Shown: piece after piece, positions 22,540 to 33,765 of the stretch | How the letters are laid out: every line of letters begins with the position of its first letter | Position numbering within the stretch: position 1 is the first letter of the stretch | NCBI GenBank assembly: GCA_009823505.1 | Contig: VZQC01010550.1 | Coordinates: forward strand, 3,265,123-3,329,122 | Length of the DNA stretch: 64,000 nucleotides | Origin: Rhizomys pruinosus | Lineage: Eukaryota; Chordata; Mammalia; Rodentia; Spalacidae | Reading direction: 5' to 3' | Program-made: the position numbers and the translations under genes | Notes under the pieces: model-generated | What the model saw: only the letters and a program-made list of their open reading frames with translations | What the model was told of the DNA's origin: nothing | Database searches by the model: none

Positions 22540-22815
22540 ATTTACCACAGGCTGGGAGGCTTAAGCAGTTTATATTTCTCACAAGTGTTCAGGTTAGAAG
22601 TTCAAGATCAAGATGTAACTGAGAAGAAGGTTCAATTCTGATGACTCTTGATAAGGTCAATTCGAGTGTCATGGTTCATTGTCATTGTCAACTTCCCTAG
22701 ATTTAGTATCACCTAGGAGATGCGCTTTTGGACATGTCTGTAAGGGTGTTTCCAGAAAGGTTTAACTGAGGAGGAAAGACTCTCACCCTGATTGTGGGTG
22801 TGGGTAGTACCATTT
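22540..22815. repeat. unassigned interspersed repeats
   Basis: GGTTCATTGTCATTGTCAAC and GAGATGCGCTTTTGGAC resemble a rodent DNA-transposon-like repeat (URR1-like); not certain. Source of the hybrid minisatellite next door. Confidence 0.35.
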
Positions 22816-22819
22816 CATG

Positions 22820-22821
<2 letters not shown>

Positions 22822-22855
<34 letters not shown>

Positions 22856-23163
22856 GAATTAAAGGGAGGAGGCTGAGTGTCAGCATTCATCTCTCTCTGC
22901 TTCCAGACTGTGTGTGTGTGTGTGTGTATGTGTGTGTACTGAATTAAAGGGAGGAGGCTGAGCGTCAGCATCCATCTCTCTCTGCTTCCAGACTGCGTGT
23001 GTGTGTGTGTGTGTGTGTGTACACTGAATTAAAGGGAGGAGGCTGAGCATCAGCATCCATCTCTCTCTGCTTCCAGACTGTGTGTATGTGTGTGTGTGTG
23101 TACTGAATTAAAGGGAGGAGGCTGAGCATCAGCATCCATCTCTCTGCTTCCAGACTGTGTGTA

Positions 23164-23205
<42 letters not shown>

Positions 23206-23335
23206 GAATTAAAGGGAGGAGGCTGAGCGTCAGCATCCATCTCTCTCTGCTTCCAGACTCTGTGTGTGTGTGTGTGTGCATGTGTGTACTGAATTAAAGG
23301 GAGGAAGCTGAGTGTCAGCATTCATCTCTCTGCTT
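22822..23335. repeat. hybrid minisatellite: about 60-bp unit plus variable TG run, six units
   Basis: Six copies of a unit starting ACTGAATTAAAGGGAGGAGG and ending CTGCTTCCAGACT, each separated by a (TG)n run of different length, some with AT or CG interruptions. The first unit continues out of an interspersed repeat (22660-22815), whose 3' part supplied the complex segment. Confidence 0.9.
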
Positions 23336-23356
23336 CAACTTCCAAAGCAAACGAAG

Positions 23357-23431
23357 CTGGGACTGATGGCTTTACATCTGCAGTCCTCGTGCTCTGGAGG
23401 CTGAGGCAGGAGGATCAAGAAGAGTTTAAGG
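23357..23431 (+). mobile_element. old B1 head
   Basis: GGAGGCTGAGGCAGGAGGAT, followed at once by a younger B1. Confidence 0.5.
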
Positions 23432-23432
23432 C

Positions 23433-23582
23433 TGCTGGGTGTGGTGGCACACGTCTGTAGTCCTAGCACTTGGGAGGCAGAGGCAAGTGGATGTCTGTGA
23501 GTTCGAGCCTGGTCTACATAGTGAGTTCCAGGCCAGCTGGGGCTACACAGTGAGACACTATCAAAACAAAAACAAAACAGGA
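23433..23582 (+). mobile_element. B1 SINE
   Basis: GCTGGGTGTGGTGGCACACG to AAAACAAAAC tail. Confidence 0.88.
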
Positions 23583-23665
23583 AGATTGTTTATCCACCAC
23601 ACAGACCTTCACAGGCTCCATGAATCTGGCATGTCTACTGGCTTCATTAAGAGAAAGTGGTCAGG

Positions 23666-23879
23666 GTTGGAGAGATGGCCTAGCAGTTAAGAGCGCCAAC
23701 TGCTCTTGCAGAGGACCCGGGTTCGATCCCCAGCACCCACATGGCGCCTGAGAACCATCTTTAACTCCAGTTCCAGGGGAATCTGACACCCTCTTTTGAC
23801 CTCCGCGGCATTGCACGACACGGGTGCACAGACCTGCATGCAGACAGTACATTCATACACATAAAAAATAAATAAAATT
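23666..23879 (+). mobile_element. B2/B3 SINE, first of a tandem pair
   Basis: No 17-bp duplication. Its A-tail runs directly into the next copy; AGAGAAAGTGGTCA lies before it and recurs only after the second copy. Confidence 0.92.
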
Positions 23880-24123
23880 GGGGCTGGAGAGATGGCCTAG
23901 GGGTTAAAAGCGCCAACCACTCTTACAGAGGACCAGGGTTCGATCCCCAGCATCCACATGGCGGCTGAGAACTGTCTTTGACTCCAGTTCCAGGGGAATC
24001 CAACGCCCTCTTCTGACCTCCATGGCATTGCACGGCACGGGTGCACAAACCTGCATGCAGACAGTACATTCATACACATACAGAAATAAATAAAAAATAA
24101 ATAAAAAATAAATAAAATTTATA
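23880..24123 (+). mobile_element. B2/B3 SINE, second of a tandem pair
   Basis: Starts GGGGCTGGAGAGATGGCC with no bases between the pair; tail AATAAAAAATAAATAAAA. Confidence 0.92.
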
Positions 24124-25440
24124 AAAGAGAAAGTGGTCAAAGAACAATGACAAGGAAAGTGCTGTGCTGCCTTTGTTGACACACCATCACAACTGCTGTC
24201 ATTAAGTCCAGGCCACACTCAAGAGGAGCAGAGTTAAAGTTTACTGCTGAAAGTGGGGGAAACCCAAGGGTTTTGTGGACATACTTCAAATCATCAACTT
24301 TTCCCATGTAACTGCTCTTCATTGATAAAGCTTGTCTCTGATTCCTTCTGCAATGGGGCCTTAGGATCCTTTCTGCCACTCTTCCAGCCTGAACCTGCAG
24401 GGGCACAGCCTGCTCCTTCCCTTGAGCTCACATACTTCCTCCAGATCAAAAGCCACTGTGGTGCTCCAGAGCAAACCTCCATCCCAAACCCACCTCTCAA
24501 TCCCGACATCCTATGCTTCAGATATGAGGCCAAACATCCAGGCACAAGTAAACAGGAGAAAATGGGTCAGCTTTTACTTCTTAGACACAGAAAACTAAAG
24601 GCACGTGAGACTGTGGGTAGGTTGATGGTTCTAATCTGACCATGTACCTGGTTCCCTGGAAGCCTTGTTAAAACACAGATTTCTGAGGTCCTGACTGAGA
24701 AAGGCTTGGAGTTGCATGGAGCTTTCCATCTCTCGTGTCCCCAGGAGCTGCTGCTGGTCCAGTGGTCACGTTGAGAACGAATGGTATGAAGTAAGCAAGG
24801 CAAAGGGAAGGACAGAGATGGAATCACTGAAGCACGGGTACCCAGGTGACCATTTTCTGCTGCAGGAAGTCTGGAGAAACTGCAGCTGGGGCTTCTGCTT
24901 GTGGCTGTGCTCTTCTTCTCCCTCGTTTCTGCCCCCCCCAAGCATAGGCTGGACCCCGAAAGCACAGGGGAGCCTCCTTTTAGGGTCGTTTGTAGCTATA
25001 CTTAACTTTTTAGCGCACTGTTTTTTTAGAATTGAGGTACACTGGAGCCATGTGGTTTGTATCATGGATTGGGGCTAACTTAAAAAGACTCTTCATGACT
25101 TTTTTCTCAGTCCCCACTTCCATATCAGTTTGAATCTGAACAGTGCTTAAATTAGGAATTCCACAAACTGATAAGCGGTAGCATCTAGTGGGCAAAACCC
25201 CTTCCTAAAGTAATTTTCCATTTTTACTCTGCCCTATTTCAGTCAGTCTGGGAGATTCCTGAAAAGAGCATGAGCTGAAAGCATTTCCATTTCCATTAGC
25301 AGTTTGCTCCATAAATAGCCAATTTGCTTCCTTTTCTCTGGATTATTCCCTATCTGAGTCACAGTCAACAAATTGATTTAAATTTATTTAAATAACCCTG
25401 ATTTATTATCCTTGTATACAATTTTATTTTATTTTTCTTT
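24124..25440. other. single-copy intergenic sequence
   Basis: No SINE in 1.3 kb. Overlapping frames of about 100-130 codons on both strands lack known motifs. Confidence 0.5.
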
Positions 25441-25442
25441 TA

Positions 25443-25687
25443 ATACTTTTAAAAAATTTTTATTTATTTATTTATGTGTATGAATGTACTGTCTGCATGT
25501 AGGTCTGTGCACCCGTGTCGTGCAATGCCGTGGAGGTCAGAAGAGGGTCTCAGATTCCCCTGGAACTGGAGTTCTCCTGGAATTGGAGTTATGGACGGTT
25601 CTCAGCCCCCATGTGGTTGCTGGGGATCAAATTCGGGTCCTCTGCAAGAGCAGTCGGTGCTCTTAACCACTAGACCATCTCTCCAGC
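25443..25687 (-). mobile_element. B2/B3 SINE, young subfamily
   Basis: TGTATACAATTTTA/TGTGTACAATTTTA flank it; 17-bp duplication present. Confidence 0.93.
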
Positions 25688-26028
25688 AAAACTGTGTACA
25701 ATTTTAAACATATTTACCCCCACCACCACAAAAAAAAAAAAAAAGAAAAAGAAAAACTAATTCAGTCAAAGGGAAAAAAAAGAAAGAAATCTGATAAGAA
25801 CTGTAGAACAACATGCAGTAAACAAATATTTGTATTATAGGAATTCCAGAAAGGTGAAGGAAGGGCAGTGAAAATCTATTTCATGGAATAATAGGTGATC
25901 ACTTTCCAAGTTTTCAGAGGTATGGACATCAGATTCAAGAAGCTTCAAGAACTCCAACTGAATTCAAACAAAACACCTCTTCAAGGTATGTCAGAGTCAA
26001 AATGTCAAAAGCAGAAGTCAAGGAAGTC

Positions 26029-26105
26029 TGGGAATATAACTCAGTGGTAGAGCACTTGTTTAGCATGTGCGAAGCCCTGAGTTCAGTGTCTAGTACTGCA
26101 AGAGA
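26029..26105 (+). mobile_element. ID SINE
   Basis: ACTCAGTGGTAGAGCACTTG and GAAGCCCTGAGTTCAGTG, the tRNA-Ala/BC1-like body, followed by an A-rich tail, inside old L1. Confidence 0.75.
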
Positions 26106-26257
26106 AAAAGTACACAGCAAGTAGAAACTTCTAACAACTGCAAAAAAGAGCATTAGGCCCCAATATCAGGGGAACCCCAGGAGACTTACAGAAACTATCT
26201 CAGCAGAAACCTTTCAGGACAGAAAAGAATAGGATGATTTATTTAAAATATTGAAAG

Positions 26258-26440
26258 GCCAGGCATGGTGGTGCGTGCCTTTAATCCTACCACTCGGGAG
26301 GCGGAGGCAGGTGGATCTTTGTGAGTTCAAGGCCAGCCTGGTCTACAGAGTGAGTTCCAGGCCAGCTGGGGCTACAGGGAGACCCTGTCTCGAAAAGACC
26401 AAAAATAAATAAACAAATAAATAAATAAATAAATAAAATA
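26258..26440 (+). mobile_element. B1 SINE with (AAAT)n tail
   Basis: AAAATATTGAAAG on both sides. Confidence 0.93.
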
Positions 26441-26931
26441 TTGAAAGATAAAACTCCTAAGAATTCTACTCCATGAAAATTATCAGCAAGTCTGAAGGAC
26501 AAACAAAAATGGGAGAATCCATCCCCACAAGACCAGCACTATAAGAAATATTTAAAAGATTCATACAATAGAAACAAAAACATGAGGCCTGAGAGATGGC
26601 TCATGGGTGACAGCCCTTGAAGTCCCAGTATTTCTAAGGCAAGATGGAAGGGGCAGACAGGAGACTCACCCCAGGCTGAGAGAGTAGGAGGAAGTTTATA
26701 CTTGCCAAAATAACTTTGAATGTAAATAGACTGAATTTATCAACCAAAATATACAAACTGGTTGAAATGATTAAAAATAAACTCTGACTATATGTTGCCT
26801 CCCAGAAACAAGAGGGTCAGAAAAAGATCCATCACACAAGTGGAAAGCAAAACCAAAGAATAAGTTTTAATCATATCAGACAAAACAAACTTTAAATTAA
26901 AAAAAACTGTAAAATGAGACAGAGGACAGTT

Positions 26932-27006
26932 GTATGACAAACTGAGTAACATTAATGTTATAGTCCTCATGATCTGAAAACAACTGTGTTCTTATATTGT
27001 GAACCC
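26932..27006. repeat. unassigned interspersed repeat end, copy 2
   Basis: TTGTATGACAAACTGAGTAAC and CAACTGTGTTCTTATATTGT match 14190-14256; family unknown. Confidence 0.6.
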
Positions 27007-28185
27007 CTAGACAGGTTCTAGAACTAACCTACCATTTATTTTCAGTCCTTGGATTTTTGCTATATGATGGAGGGTATATATGCATCTTTTAGAGTAATAT
27101 AAAATTAAAATGGAAAAATGCGAATCAAGAAATATGATATGGAAATAACATAGTTTGTTTTCAAAAAATACAATTTTAATATAGGTGCAATGTATCAGGT
27201 TGGTGTAACTTAGCCTTTCTGGGTGCTTAATGACCATAGTTAATACCCATACCAATTTGGCCGTGGGACCTAAGGGTTAACTTTATTCCTTGCCCTCAGA
27301 GGTTAACCAAGACTTAGGGGACTATGCATGGGGGCATCTCTTGAAATGTCCTGCAAATGTGGGTCATCAGTCTTCCTGTGCAGGGAGGTCTTGGAGATCC
27401 ACTAATGGGACTTCAGCCAGTGTCCGGTCTATAAAGAGGAAAGTCTGCTCATGCTTCAGAAAAGGAAGCCTGGTCTAGCAAGACCTGATTTTGTACTTGA
27501 GTGGATAGAACTGGTAAATGAAAAGCTAAAAGGAGCCAGGGGCTCCCACCCCCCCCCAAAAAAAAAACTCCAAGAGACCCCTGAGGACCAGATCCTCAAC
27601 TGACCTCAAGAAAACAAAAACCTTGGTTAATCTGGGCTAACTGTGTGGTATTAAGCATCCAAAAGGAAAGTATAACCAAAAATAAATAATCAGAAAGGCC
27701 TGAGAAATTATACTTCATATATAAAACTTGATCCTAGTAAAAAGACAAAAAGAAAAAAAGAAAGAGCACTGTTTGGCCTGTCTTCAATTCTTATTGGCAA
27801 GTGCATCTACTCTGTGGCTGCCACTGCTTTTGCCACTCTTCAAAGATATGAGACAGCTTTTTAACCTTCCAATATGGACTGAAGACTCATGTCTCTCCAA
27901 GAATCCTCCAAACCTTCAATCCCAGATGGGGACTGCTGAAATACCCAGCTTGTGGACTAAGCAGCTAAGGGAATTTCAGCCTCATCAGAATATAGACTGC
28001 CATTGTTGGACTACCCTGGCTGTATCATGGAGGCCAGTGCAGGGGGACCGTGGGAGGGAAAGACCCCAGTGTGGAACACAAGGGCAGGATTGATGGTTGT
28101 TTGGGCTTGCCAAGGAGGAACCTTTGAGTACTTCGTTAAGGAAAACATGAAATCTTTTAGAAAAAAAAATTCTCCAATTCAGGTG
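27007..28185. other. unassigned, probably decayed repeat
   Basis: GCCATTGTTGGACTACCCTG and the rest near 27950 have the feel of an LTR-element interior, but no family is assigned. Confidence 0.35.
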
Positions 28186-28252
28186 ATGTGTATGTATGTA
28201 TATATTTATATTTATATTTATATATATATATAACTATATATATATATATTGA
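28186..28252. repeat. (TA)n-rich microsatellite
   Basis: TATG, TTTATA and TATATA repeats, likely decayed from one TA tract. Confidence 0.9.
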
Positions 28253-28805
28253 ATCAATACAAGTTAGAGAGAACAACAACAAAAGAACTGGAAAGACTCA
28301 GAAAAAGATGCAAATGTATGGCATAGTGCAGGAATTCAGGTGGTGTGGAGGGCATGGAAAGGGAAGTGACTCAATTCAATTGAGAAATGATGTATGATTT
28401 ATGGATAAAGTTTAATAACAATAAAAAAGAGACAGAGGTCAGTATATATTGATAAAAGGATCAATTCAGCAAGAAAATATAAAAATTAGCAATCATGTAC
28501 CCAACATGGAAGAACCCAAATATAGAAAATGAATATTATTAGCTCTTGAAGAAAGACAGAGTCTAATTCAGTAACAGAGAGATGGCAACACCCCACTTTG
28601 CTCAAAGTACAGGTCATCTAGACAGAAAATCAACGAAGAAAGAGTTCAGTCATTCCACAGAGCAAATGGGCCCAGCTGGCATCCACAGAACAGCCATCCA
28701 AAAGCTGCGGAACAGTCATGTTTTTATCAGCATAAGGAGCCCTCTCCAGCACAGATTGTAAGTTGGGCTACAGACTGAGGTTCAACAAATTTTAAAAATT
28801 GAAAT

Positions 28806-28962
28806 TGGCCAGGCATGGTGACACATGCCTTTAATCCCAGCACTTGGGAGGCAGAGGCAGGCAGATCTCTGTGAGTTCAAGGCCAGCCTGGTCTACATAG
28901 CGAGCTCCAGGACAGCTGGGACTAAAGGGAGACCCTGTCTCAAAAAGATAAAAAAAAAAAAA
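28806..28962 (+). mobile_element. B1 SINE
   Basis: GCCAGGCATGGTGACACATG, inside old L1. Confidence 0.92.
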
Positions 28963-29200
28963 AGAAATCATTTTTCTCAGACCACAAGGAAGTAAATTAC
29001 AACTCTAGAAGAATGGAAAGTAATAGAATATATGGAAATTGAATAACACACTCTTAACATGACCAATGGGGAACAGAATAATTTAGCAAGGAAACATTTA
29101 AACCCTTGAAACCAAGGTGAGTGACAGTACAAGGTGTCAAGATCTGTCAAGGTACAGTAAAAGCAGCTCTGAGATAGAAATTTATAGCAATAAAGATCTA

Positions 29201-29279
29201 CACCCCAAAAGATAAACCTCATATAAATAACCTAACGATGTTACACCCCAAAAGATAAACCTCATATAAATAACCTAAG
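29201..29279. repeat. 43-bp offset duplication inside old L1
   Basis: CACCCCAAAAGATAAACC at 29201 recurs at 29244 with identical downstream bases, in L1-derived sequence. Confidence 0.85.
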
Positions 29280-29365
29280 ATGTATCACAGTCATGTAGAA
29301 AAGCAAGAACAAATCAAATCTCAGGTTAAAAGAAAATAAATAATAAACCTAGAGCAGAAACAGTA

Positions 29366-29490
29366 GGGTGCTGTGGTGCACAACTAAAACCTTAACACTC
29401 AGGAGCACTCAGAAGAGGGTGAGGCAGGGGGATCACAAGTTTGAAACCAACATGAGCTACATGAGTGAGACCCTAGATTGAAAAACATGA
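29366..29490 (+). mobile_element. old B1-like element
   Basis: GGTGCTGTGGTGCACAAC and GTGAGACCCTAGATTG. Confidence 0.5.
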
Positions 29491-29693
29491 AAAGAGAAAA
29501 CTACAGCATGTAAAAATTGAAACTAAAAATATAAAGTCATACAAATTGACAGACCTTTAGCTAGACTAACCAAGAGAAAAAGGAGATATTACGCTGGGTA
29601 CCATGAGAAAAAATAATAAGAAATTACTATGAACAATTAGATACTAGAAACTAAAAATATGTGCATAAATTCTTTTTTAAAAAAAATTGTTAT

Positions 29694-29834
29694 GCCAGGC
29701 ATGGTAGTGCATGCTTTTAATCCCTGCACTCAGGAGGCAGAGGCAGGTGGATCTCTGTGAGTTCAAGGCCAGCCTGGTCTACAGAGTGATTTCCAGGTCA
29801 GCTGGAAACCCTGTCTCAAAAAGACAAAAAAAAT
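29694..29834 (+). mobile_element. B1 SINE
   Basis: AAAAAATTGTT flanks on both sides. Confidence 0.9.
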
Positions 29835-29844
29835 TGTTGTTTCT

Positions 29845-30060
29845 TCTAAAAATTATTATTTTCATTTTGTGTATGAGTATATTTTCTGCATGCATGTAAG
29901 TGCACTTGTGTTGTACAGCACCTAAGGAGGTCAGAAGAGGACATCGGAGCTCCTGAAATTGAACTTACAGTGATAGCTGCCATGCGAGTGCTGGGAGCCA
30001 AACTCAAGTCCTCTTCAAGAGCAGGCAGTGCTTTTAACTGCTGAGCTATCTTTCCATCCC
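29845..30060 (-). mobile_element. B2/B3 SINE, older
   Basis: CTAAGGAGGTCAGAAGAGG to CTATCTTTCCATCCCC. Confidence 0.82.
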
Positions 30061-30077
30061 CTGTTTTGGTGTTTATT

Positions 30078-30234
30078 TTTATTTTTATTTTTTGTTCTTT
30101 TTGAGACAGGGTCTCCTTGTAGCTCCAGCTGTCCTGTAACTCGCTATGTAGACCAGGCTGGCCTTGAACTCACAGAGATCTGCCTGCCTCTACCCCCAAG
30201 TGCTAGGATTAAAGGCGTGCGCCACCATGTCTGG
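30078..30234 (-). mobile_element. B1 SINE
   Basis: GTTCTTTTTGAGACAGGGTC to CGCCACCATGTCTGG. Confidence 0.9.
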
Positions 30235-30245
30235 GTGTTTTTTAA

Positions 30246-30466
30246 AAAGATTTTCTTTATATTTTTTATTTATGTGCATATATGTTTTGTCTCCATGTAT
30301 GTAAGTGCACCTGTGTTATGCAGTACCCACAGAGGCCAGAAGAGGGCATCAGATCCTCTGGAACCGGAATTACAGATTGTTGTTAGCTGCCATGTGCTAG
30401 GAACTGAACATGGGTCCTATGCAAGAGTAGCCAGTGCTGTTAACCCCTGGGTCATCTCTCCAGCCC
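30246..30466 (-). mobile_element. B2/B3 SINE, older
   Basis: ACAGAGGCCAGAAGAGGGC to CATCTCTCCAGCCC. Confidence 0.88.
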
Positions 30467-30553
30467 TAGTGGCTAAATTCTTGAACATATACAATATCAA
30501 AACTGAATCATGAAAAAGTATAACATCTAAATTTATCAGTAATAAAAATAGAG

Positions 30554-30772
30554 GGGTCTGAGAGATGGCTCAGTGGTTAAGAGCACTGGATATTCTTGCA
30601 GAGGAACCTGGTTCGAATTGCAGCATGCATGTGGTGGCTAACAACAGTCTAACTCCAGTTCCAGGGTATCTGATGCCCTCTTCTGTCCTCCTCAGGCATT
30701 GCATGGCTCTGGCACACACGCACATGCAGGTAATACACTCATACACTTAAAAAAAAATAAATTAAAAAAATT
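30554..30772 (+). mobile_element. B2/B3 SINE, older
   Basis: GGTCTGAGAGATGGCTCAG to AAATAAATTAAAAAAA. Confidence 0.87.
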
Positions 30773-30782
30773 TAAGCTGGGC

Positions 30783-31042
30783 TGCTGGGCTTGGTGGTGC
30801 ATGCCTTTAATCCTAGTACTTGGGAGGCAGAGGCAGGTGGATCTTTGTGAGTTCAAGGCCAGCCTGGTCTACAGAGTGAGTTCCAGGAGAGCTGGGGCTA
30901 CAGGGAGACCCTGTCTCAAAAAGACCAAAAAAAAAATTTAAGCTGGGTATGGTGGTGCATACCTTTAATCCCAGAACTCGAGAGGCAGAGGCAAGTGGAT
31001 CTCTGTTAGTTCTCTTAACTGCTGTGTTATCTCTCTAGCCCC
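30783..31042. mobile_element. B1 (+), truncated B1 (+), B2/B3 end (-)
   Basis: Full B1 30785-30936; B1 5' half 30940-31012; then 30 bp of antisense B2/B3 (GTTATCTCTCTAGCCCC). A rearranged SINE pile. Confidence 0.8.
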
Positions 31043-31297
31043 CAAATTGTAAAGTTAACTACATACCCATTTCCTTGATGAACACAGATAAAAATTTCTC
31101 AATACAATAGAGGCAAACTAAATTTAGTAACACATCAAAAAGATCAGACTCCAAGATCAAGTAGAATTCATCCCAGAGAAGCAAAGATAGTTCAACAAAA
31201 GCAAATAATAAATGTCATATAACACATCAATAGAAAGAAGGACGGGAAAAACTTAGCCAAACAATCATTTAATAGATGCAGAAAAAGCATTTGATGA

Positions 31298-31541
31298 GGG
31301 CTGGAGAGATGGCTCAGCAGTTAAGAGCACTGACTGCTCTTGCAGAGGACCCGGATTCAATTCCCAGCACCCACATGGCGGCTAAGAACTGTCTTTAAGC
31401 TGGGCATGGTGGCATACACCTTTAATCCTAGCACTTGGGAGGCAGAGGCTGTCAGATTTTGAGTTCAAGGCCAGCATGGTCTACAGAGTGAGTTCCAGGC
31501 CAGCTGGGGCTATAGGGAGACCCTGTCTCAAATTAAAAAAA
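31298..31541 (+). mobile_element. composite B2-B1 SINE, copy A
   Basis: 100 bp of B2/B3 head (31298-31397, ending AACTGTCTTTA) joined to a full B1 (from AGCTGGGCATGG). A single duplication AAAAAGCATTTGAT (31282-31295, 31542-31555) surrounds both halves. Confidence 0.88.
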
Positions 31542-31637
31542 AAAAAGCATTTGATCAAAGTCGACATTCCTTTGTGGTATTAAAAAAAAAACAACAAACA
31601 AAAAAACAAAACCCACTGTTGAGAGGTATAGAAGGAA

Positions 31638-31638
31638 A

Positions 31639-31701
<63 letters not shown>
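31638..31701. repeat. compound (CA)n(GA)n microsatellite
   Basis: About eleven CA then about twenty-two GA dinucleotides, inside old L1 sequence. Confidence 0.95.
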
Positions 31702-31705
<4 letters not shown>

Positions 31706-31987
31706 TATCACATGAATGGGTGACTGCTGAAAGCACTCCTCTAAGATCCAAGGCAAGGATGGCCGCTCTCAACACTCTTATTTAATAAAGTATTGGAAGT
31801 TTTAACAGGAGCAATTAATCAAGAGAAACACATGGCATCCAAATTGGAACGGAAGAAGTTAATCATCCATGTTTGCAGATGGCAAGATTCTAGACATAGA
31901 GAAATCTAAGCACTCAGTCAAAAATTGTTGGAACTTATATTTATCAAAGCTGCAGGATAATAAAAGAAACATAGAACAGTAGCATTT

Positions 31988-32118
31988 TGCTGGGCCTGGT
32001 GACCCACACCTTCAATCCCAGCACTCAGGAGGGAGGGGCAGGGGGATCTCTGAGTTCAAGGCTAGCCTGGTCTACATAGAGAGTTCCAAGAAGACCCTAA
32101 CTCAAAAAGCCAAAAAAA
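31988..32118 (+). mobile_element. B1 SINE, shortened
   Basis: AGTAGCATTTT and AGCAGCATTTT flank it; bases missing near the 3' end. Confidence 0.88.
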
Positions 32119-32456
32119 GCAGCATTTTATGCACCAATAATTAATTTCAGAAAAAGAAATTAAGTCAATAATTCAGATACAAAATGTTTAAGCTACAAAA
32201 ATGTTTAAGAATAAACTTACCAAGGAAATAAAAGATCTCTACAGTGTAAATTATAAAATGCCAATAAAAGAAATTATTTAGAAAAAAAATTATTTAGGCC
32301 ATGCTCAGAAAAAAACGGAACAAAACATGTTGTTCATAAATAGAAAAATCAATATTGTTAAAAATAACCATATGATTGAAAGTGATCTATAAGTCCAACG
32401 CAATTTTTATCAGAACACCAACAACTTTCTTCACAGAAATACAAAACCAACTCCTA

Positions 32457-32604
32457 AGCTGGGTGTTATGGCACATGCCTTTAATCCCAGCAGAGGCAGG
32501 TGGATCTCTGTGAGTTCAAGGCCAGGCTGGTCTACATAGCGAGTTCCAGGACAGCTGGGGCTATAAGAGGACCCTGTCTTGAAAAAAAAAAAAAAAAAAA
32601 AAAA
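32457..32604 (+). mobile_element. B1 SINE, internal deletion
   Basis: AATCCCAGCAGAGGCAGG lacks the CTTGGGAGG segment; long A-tail. Confidence 0.9.
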
Positions 32605-33120
32605 GTGACTTGCAGCAGGCAATAAAGCGAATTCTTCATTGCCGTCATTACACAGAATTCCCGGCCATTACTTTTGTGCACATACAGGCTGAAGCAGGCC
32701 TGGATTTCAAGTGTCGTGGCCAGCGGTACATCAGACCACCAACTTGGTAAGATGGTGTGGGGCTAGACAGAACTACCAGGTCACCAGCTGGGAAGTGAAT
32801 TGTGAGTGGGTATAGGCTGAAGATAGGCCATCAGCCATCAGCCTGAAATTCCTCTCCAGAGACAAGCAGTCTTTGGGCAGGTGAGAAAGCATGGTCAGAC
32901 ACGCAGCAATGTTCCATTTTCCCAGGCTAAGCACCTGAGTTAGAAGTACCTCTCAGGTTACCAAAGTAACCAACTGACCTCTGTGCTGAGGAGTCAGTTC
33001 CCTACAGTGCCTGCAGGTGGCCACTGTGCTCCCCTTCCCTTAGCAGGGCTGCACTGTACCACTCATAGTAAGAAAAGCTCCCACATACTTTACTAAACTT
33101 AAACAGCTGTGTAGCCAGTA
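32605..33120. other. unassigned insert within old L1
   Basis: CAATAAAGCGAATTCTTC near 32622 could be an LTR R region; no ends or duplication found. Confidence 0.3.
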
Positions 33121-33489
33121 AGAAAAAACAAACAATAAAACACAACACATTTTGCTCCTCAATCCTGAAAACAAGAANATAAATAAAATTAATAAAAAAA
33201 AAAAGAAAACATAATACAAAGCTATAGTAACAAAGGCGGCATAGTGCTAATATAAAAACAGACACAAAGACCCATGGAACAGACTAGAGAACCTAGACGT
33301 TAATTCACATTCATACAAGTAACTTATTTTTCCAAAGGTACCAAAAAAAATACATTCAAGAAAAGACAGTCACTTCATTAAATGGTGCAGGCAAAACTGG
33401 ACCAGTGTATGCAGGAGTACGAAACTCTCATCTAGCTGTACACAAAACCAACTCCAAATGTATCACAGACCTAACATAAGGGAACACTC

Positions 33490-33750
33490 ACAGGCATGTC
33501 CTACCTGAAGCCCATCGGCTGCATGGACCCCAGGATTGCTGGGGATGGGGCCCAGCCAAAAATCATTAACTTACTTGAAACATGATGAGATTTTTGTGTG
33601 GTTTGTTTTTGTAACTTAATCGCTTGGTTCTCAGGCATGAACTCTGCAGATGACAGCGTCATGTTGTAACGTCAAAGCATTGGACATGCCAGGTAGTAGG
33701 CAATGACAGTTTAGACAGGACCAGAGGCTAGGGCAGTGGGACTATGTCAA
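33490..33750 (+). pseudogene. possible processed-pseudogene fragment, unidentified
   Basis: A plus-strand frame reads SYLKPIGCMDPRIAGDG then IINLLET and a stop, followed by T-rich sequence that looks like a 3' UTR. It lies at the end of the old L1. I do not recognise the parent gene. Confidence 0.2.
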
Positions 33751-33765
33751 AGAATAGATTTTATT

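Larger units (their letters stand above)
25840..29690 (+). mobile_element. ancient L1, 5' and middle pieces
   Basis: Plus-strand A-rich sequence in L1 order: CAGCAGAAACCTTTCAGG, then AACTTTGAATGTAAATAGAC and ACTATATGTTGCCTCCCAG, then GATAAAAGGATCAATTCAGC with CATGTACCCAACATGG, then TAGACTAACCAAGAGAAAAA. All frames are broken by stops and indels. An ID element, three B1-like SINEs and other repeats are embedded. Confidence 0.65.
31040..33490 (+). mobile_element. ancient L1, reverse-transcriptase and 3' pieces
   Basis: Continues the plus-strand L1: CCATTTCCTTGATGAACAC, AAGGATGGCCGCTCTCAAC, CATGTTTGCAGATGGCAAG, and CCATGGAACAGACTAGAGAA with AATGGTGCAGGCAAAACTGG. Non-functional; cut by SINEs, a microsatellite, and unassigned sequence at 32605-33120. 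Confidence 0.7.
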
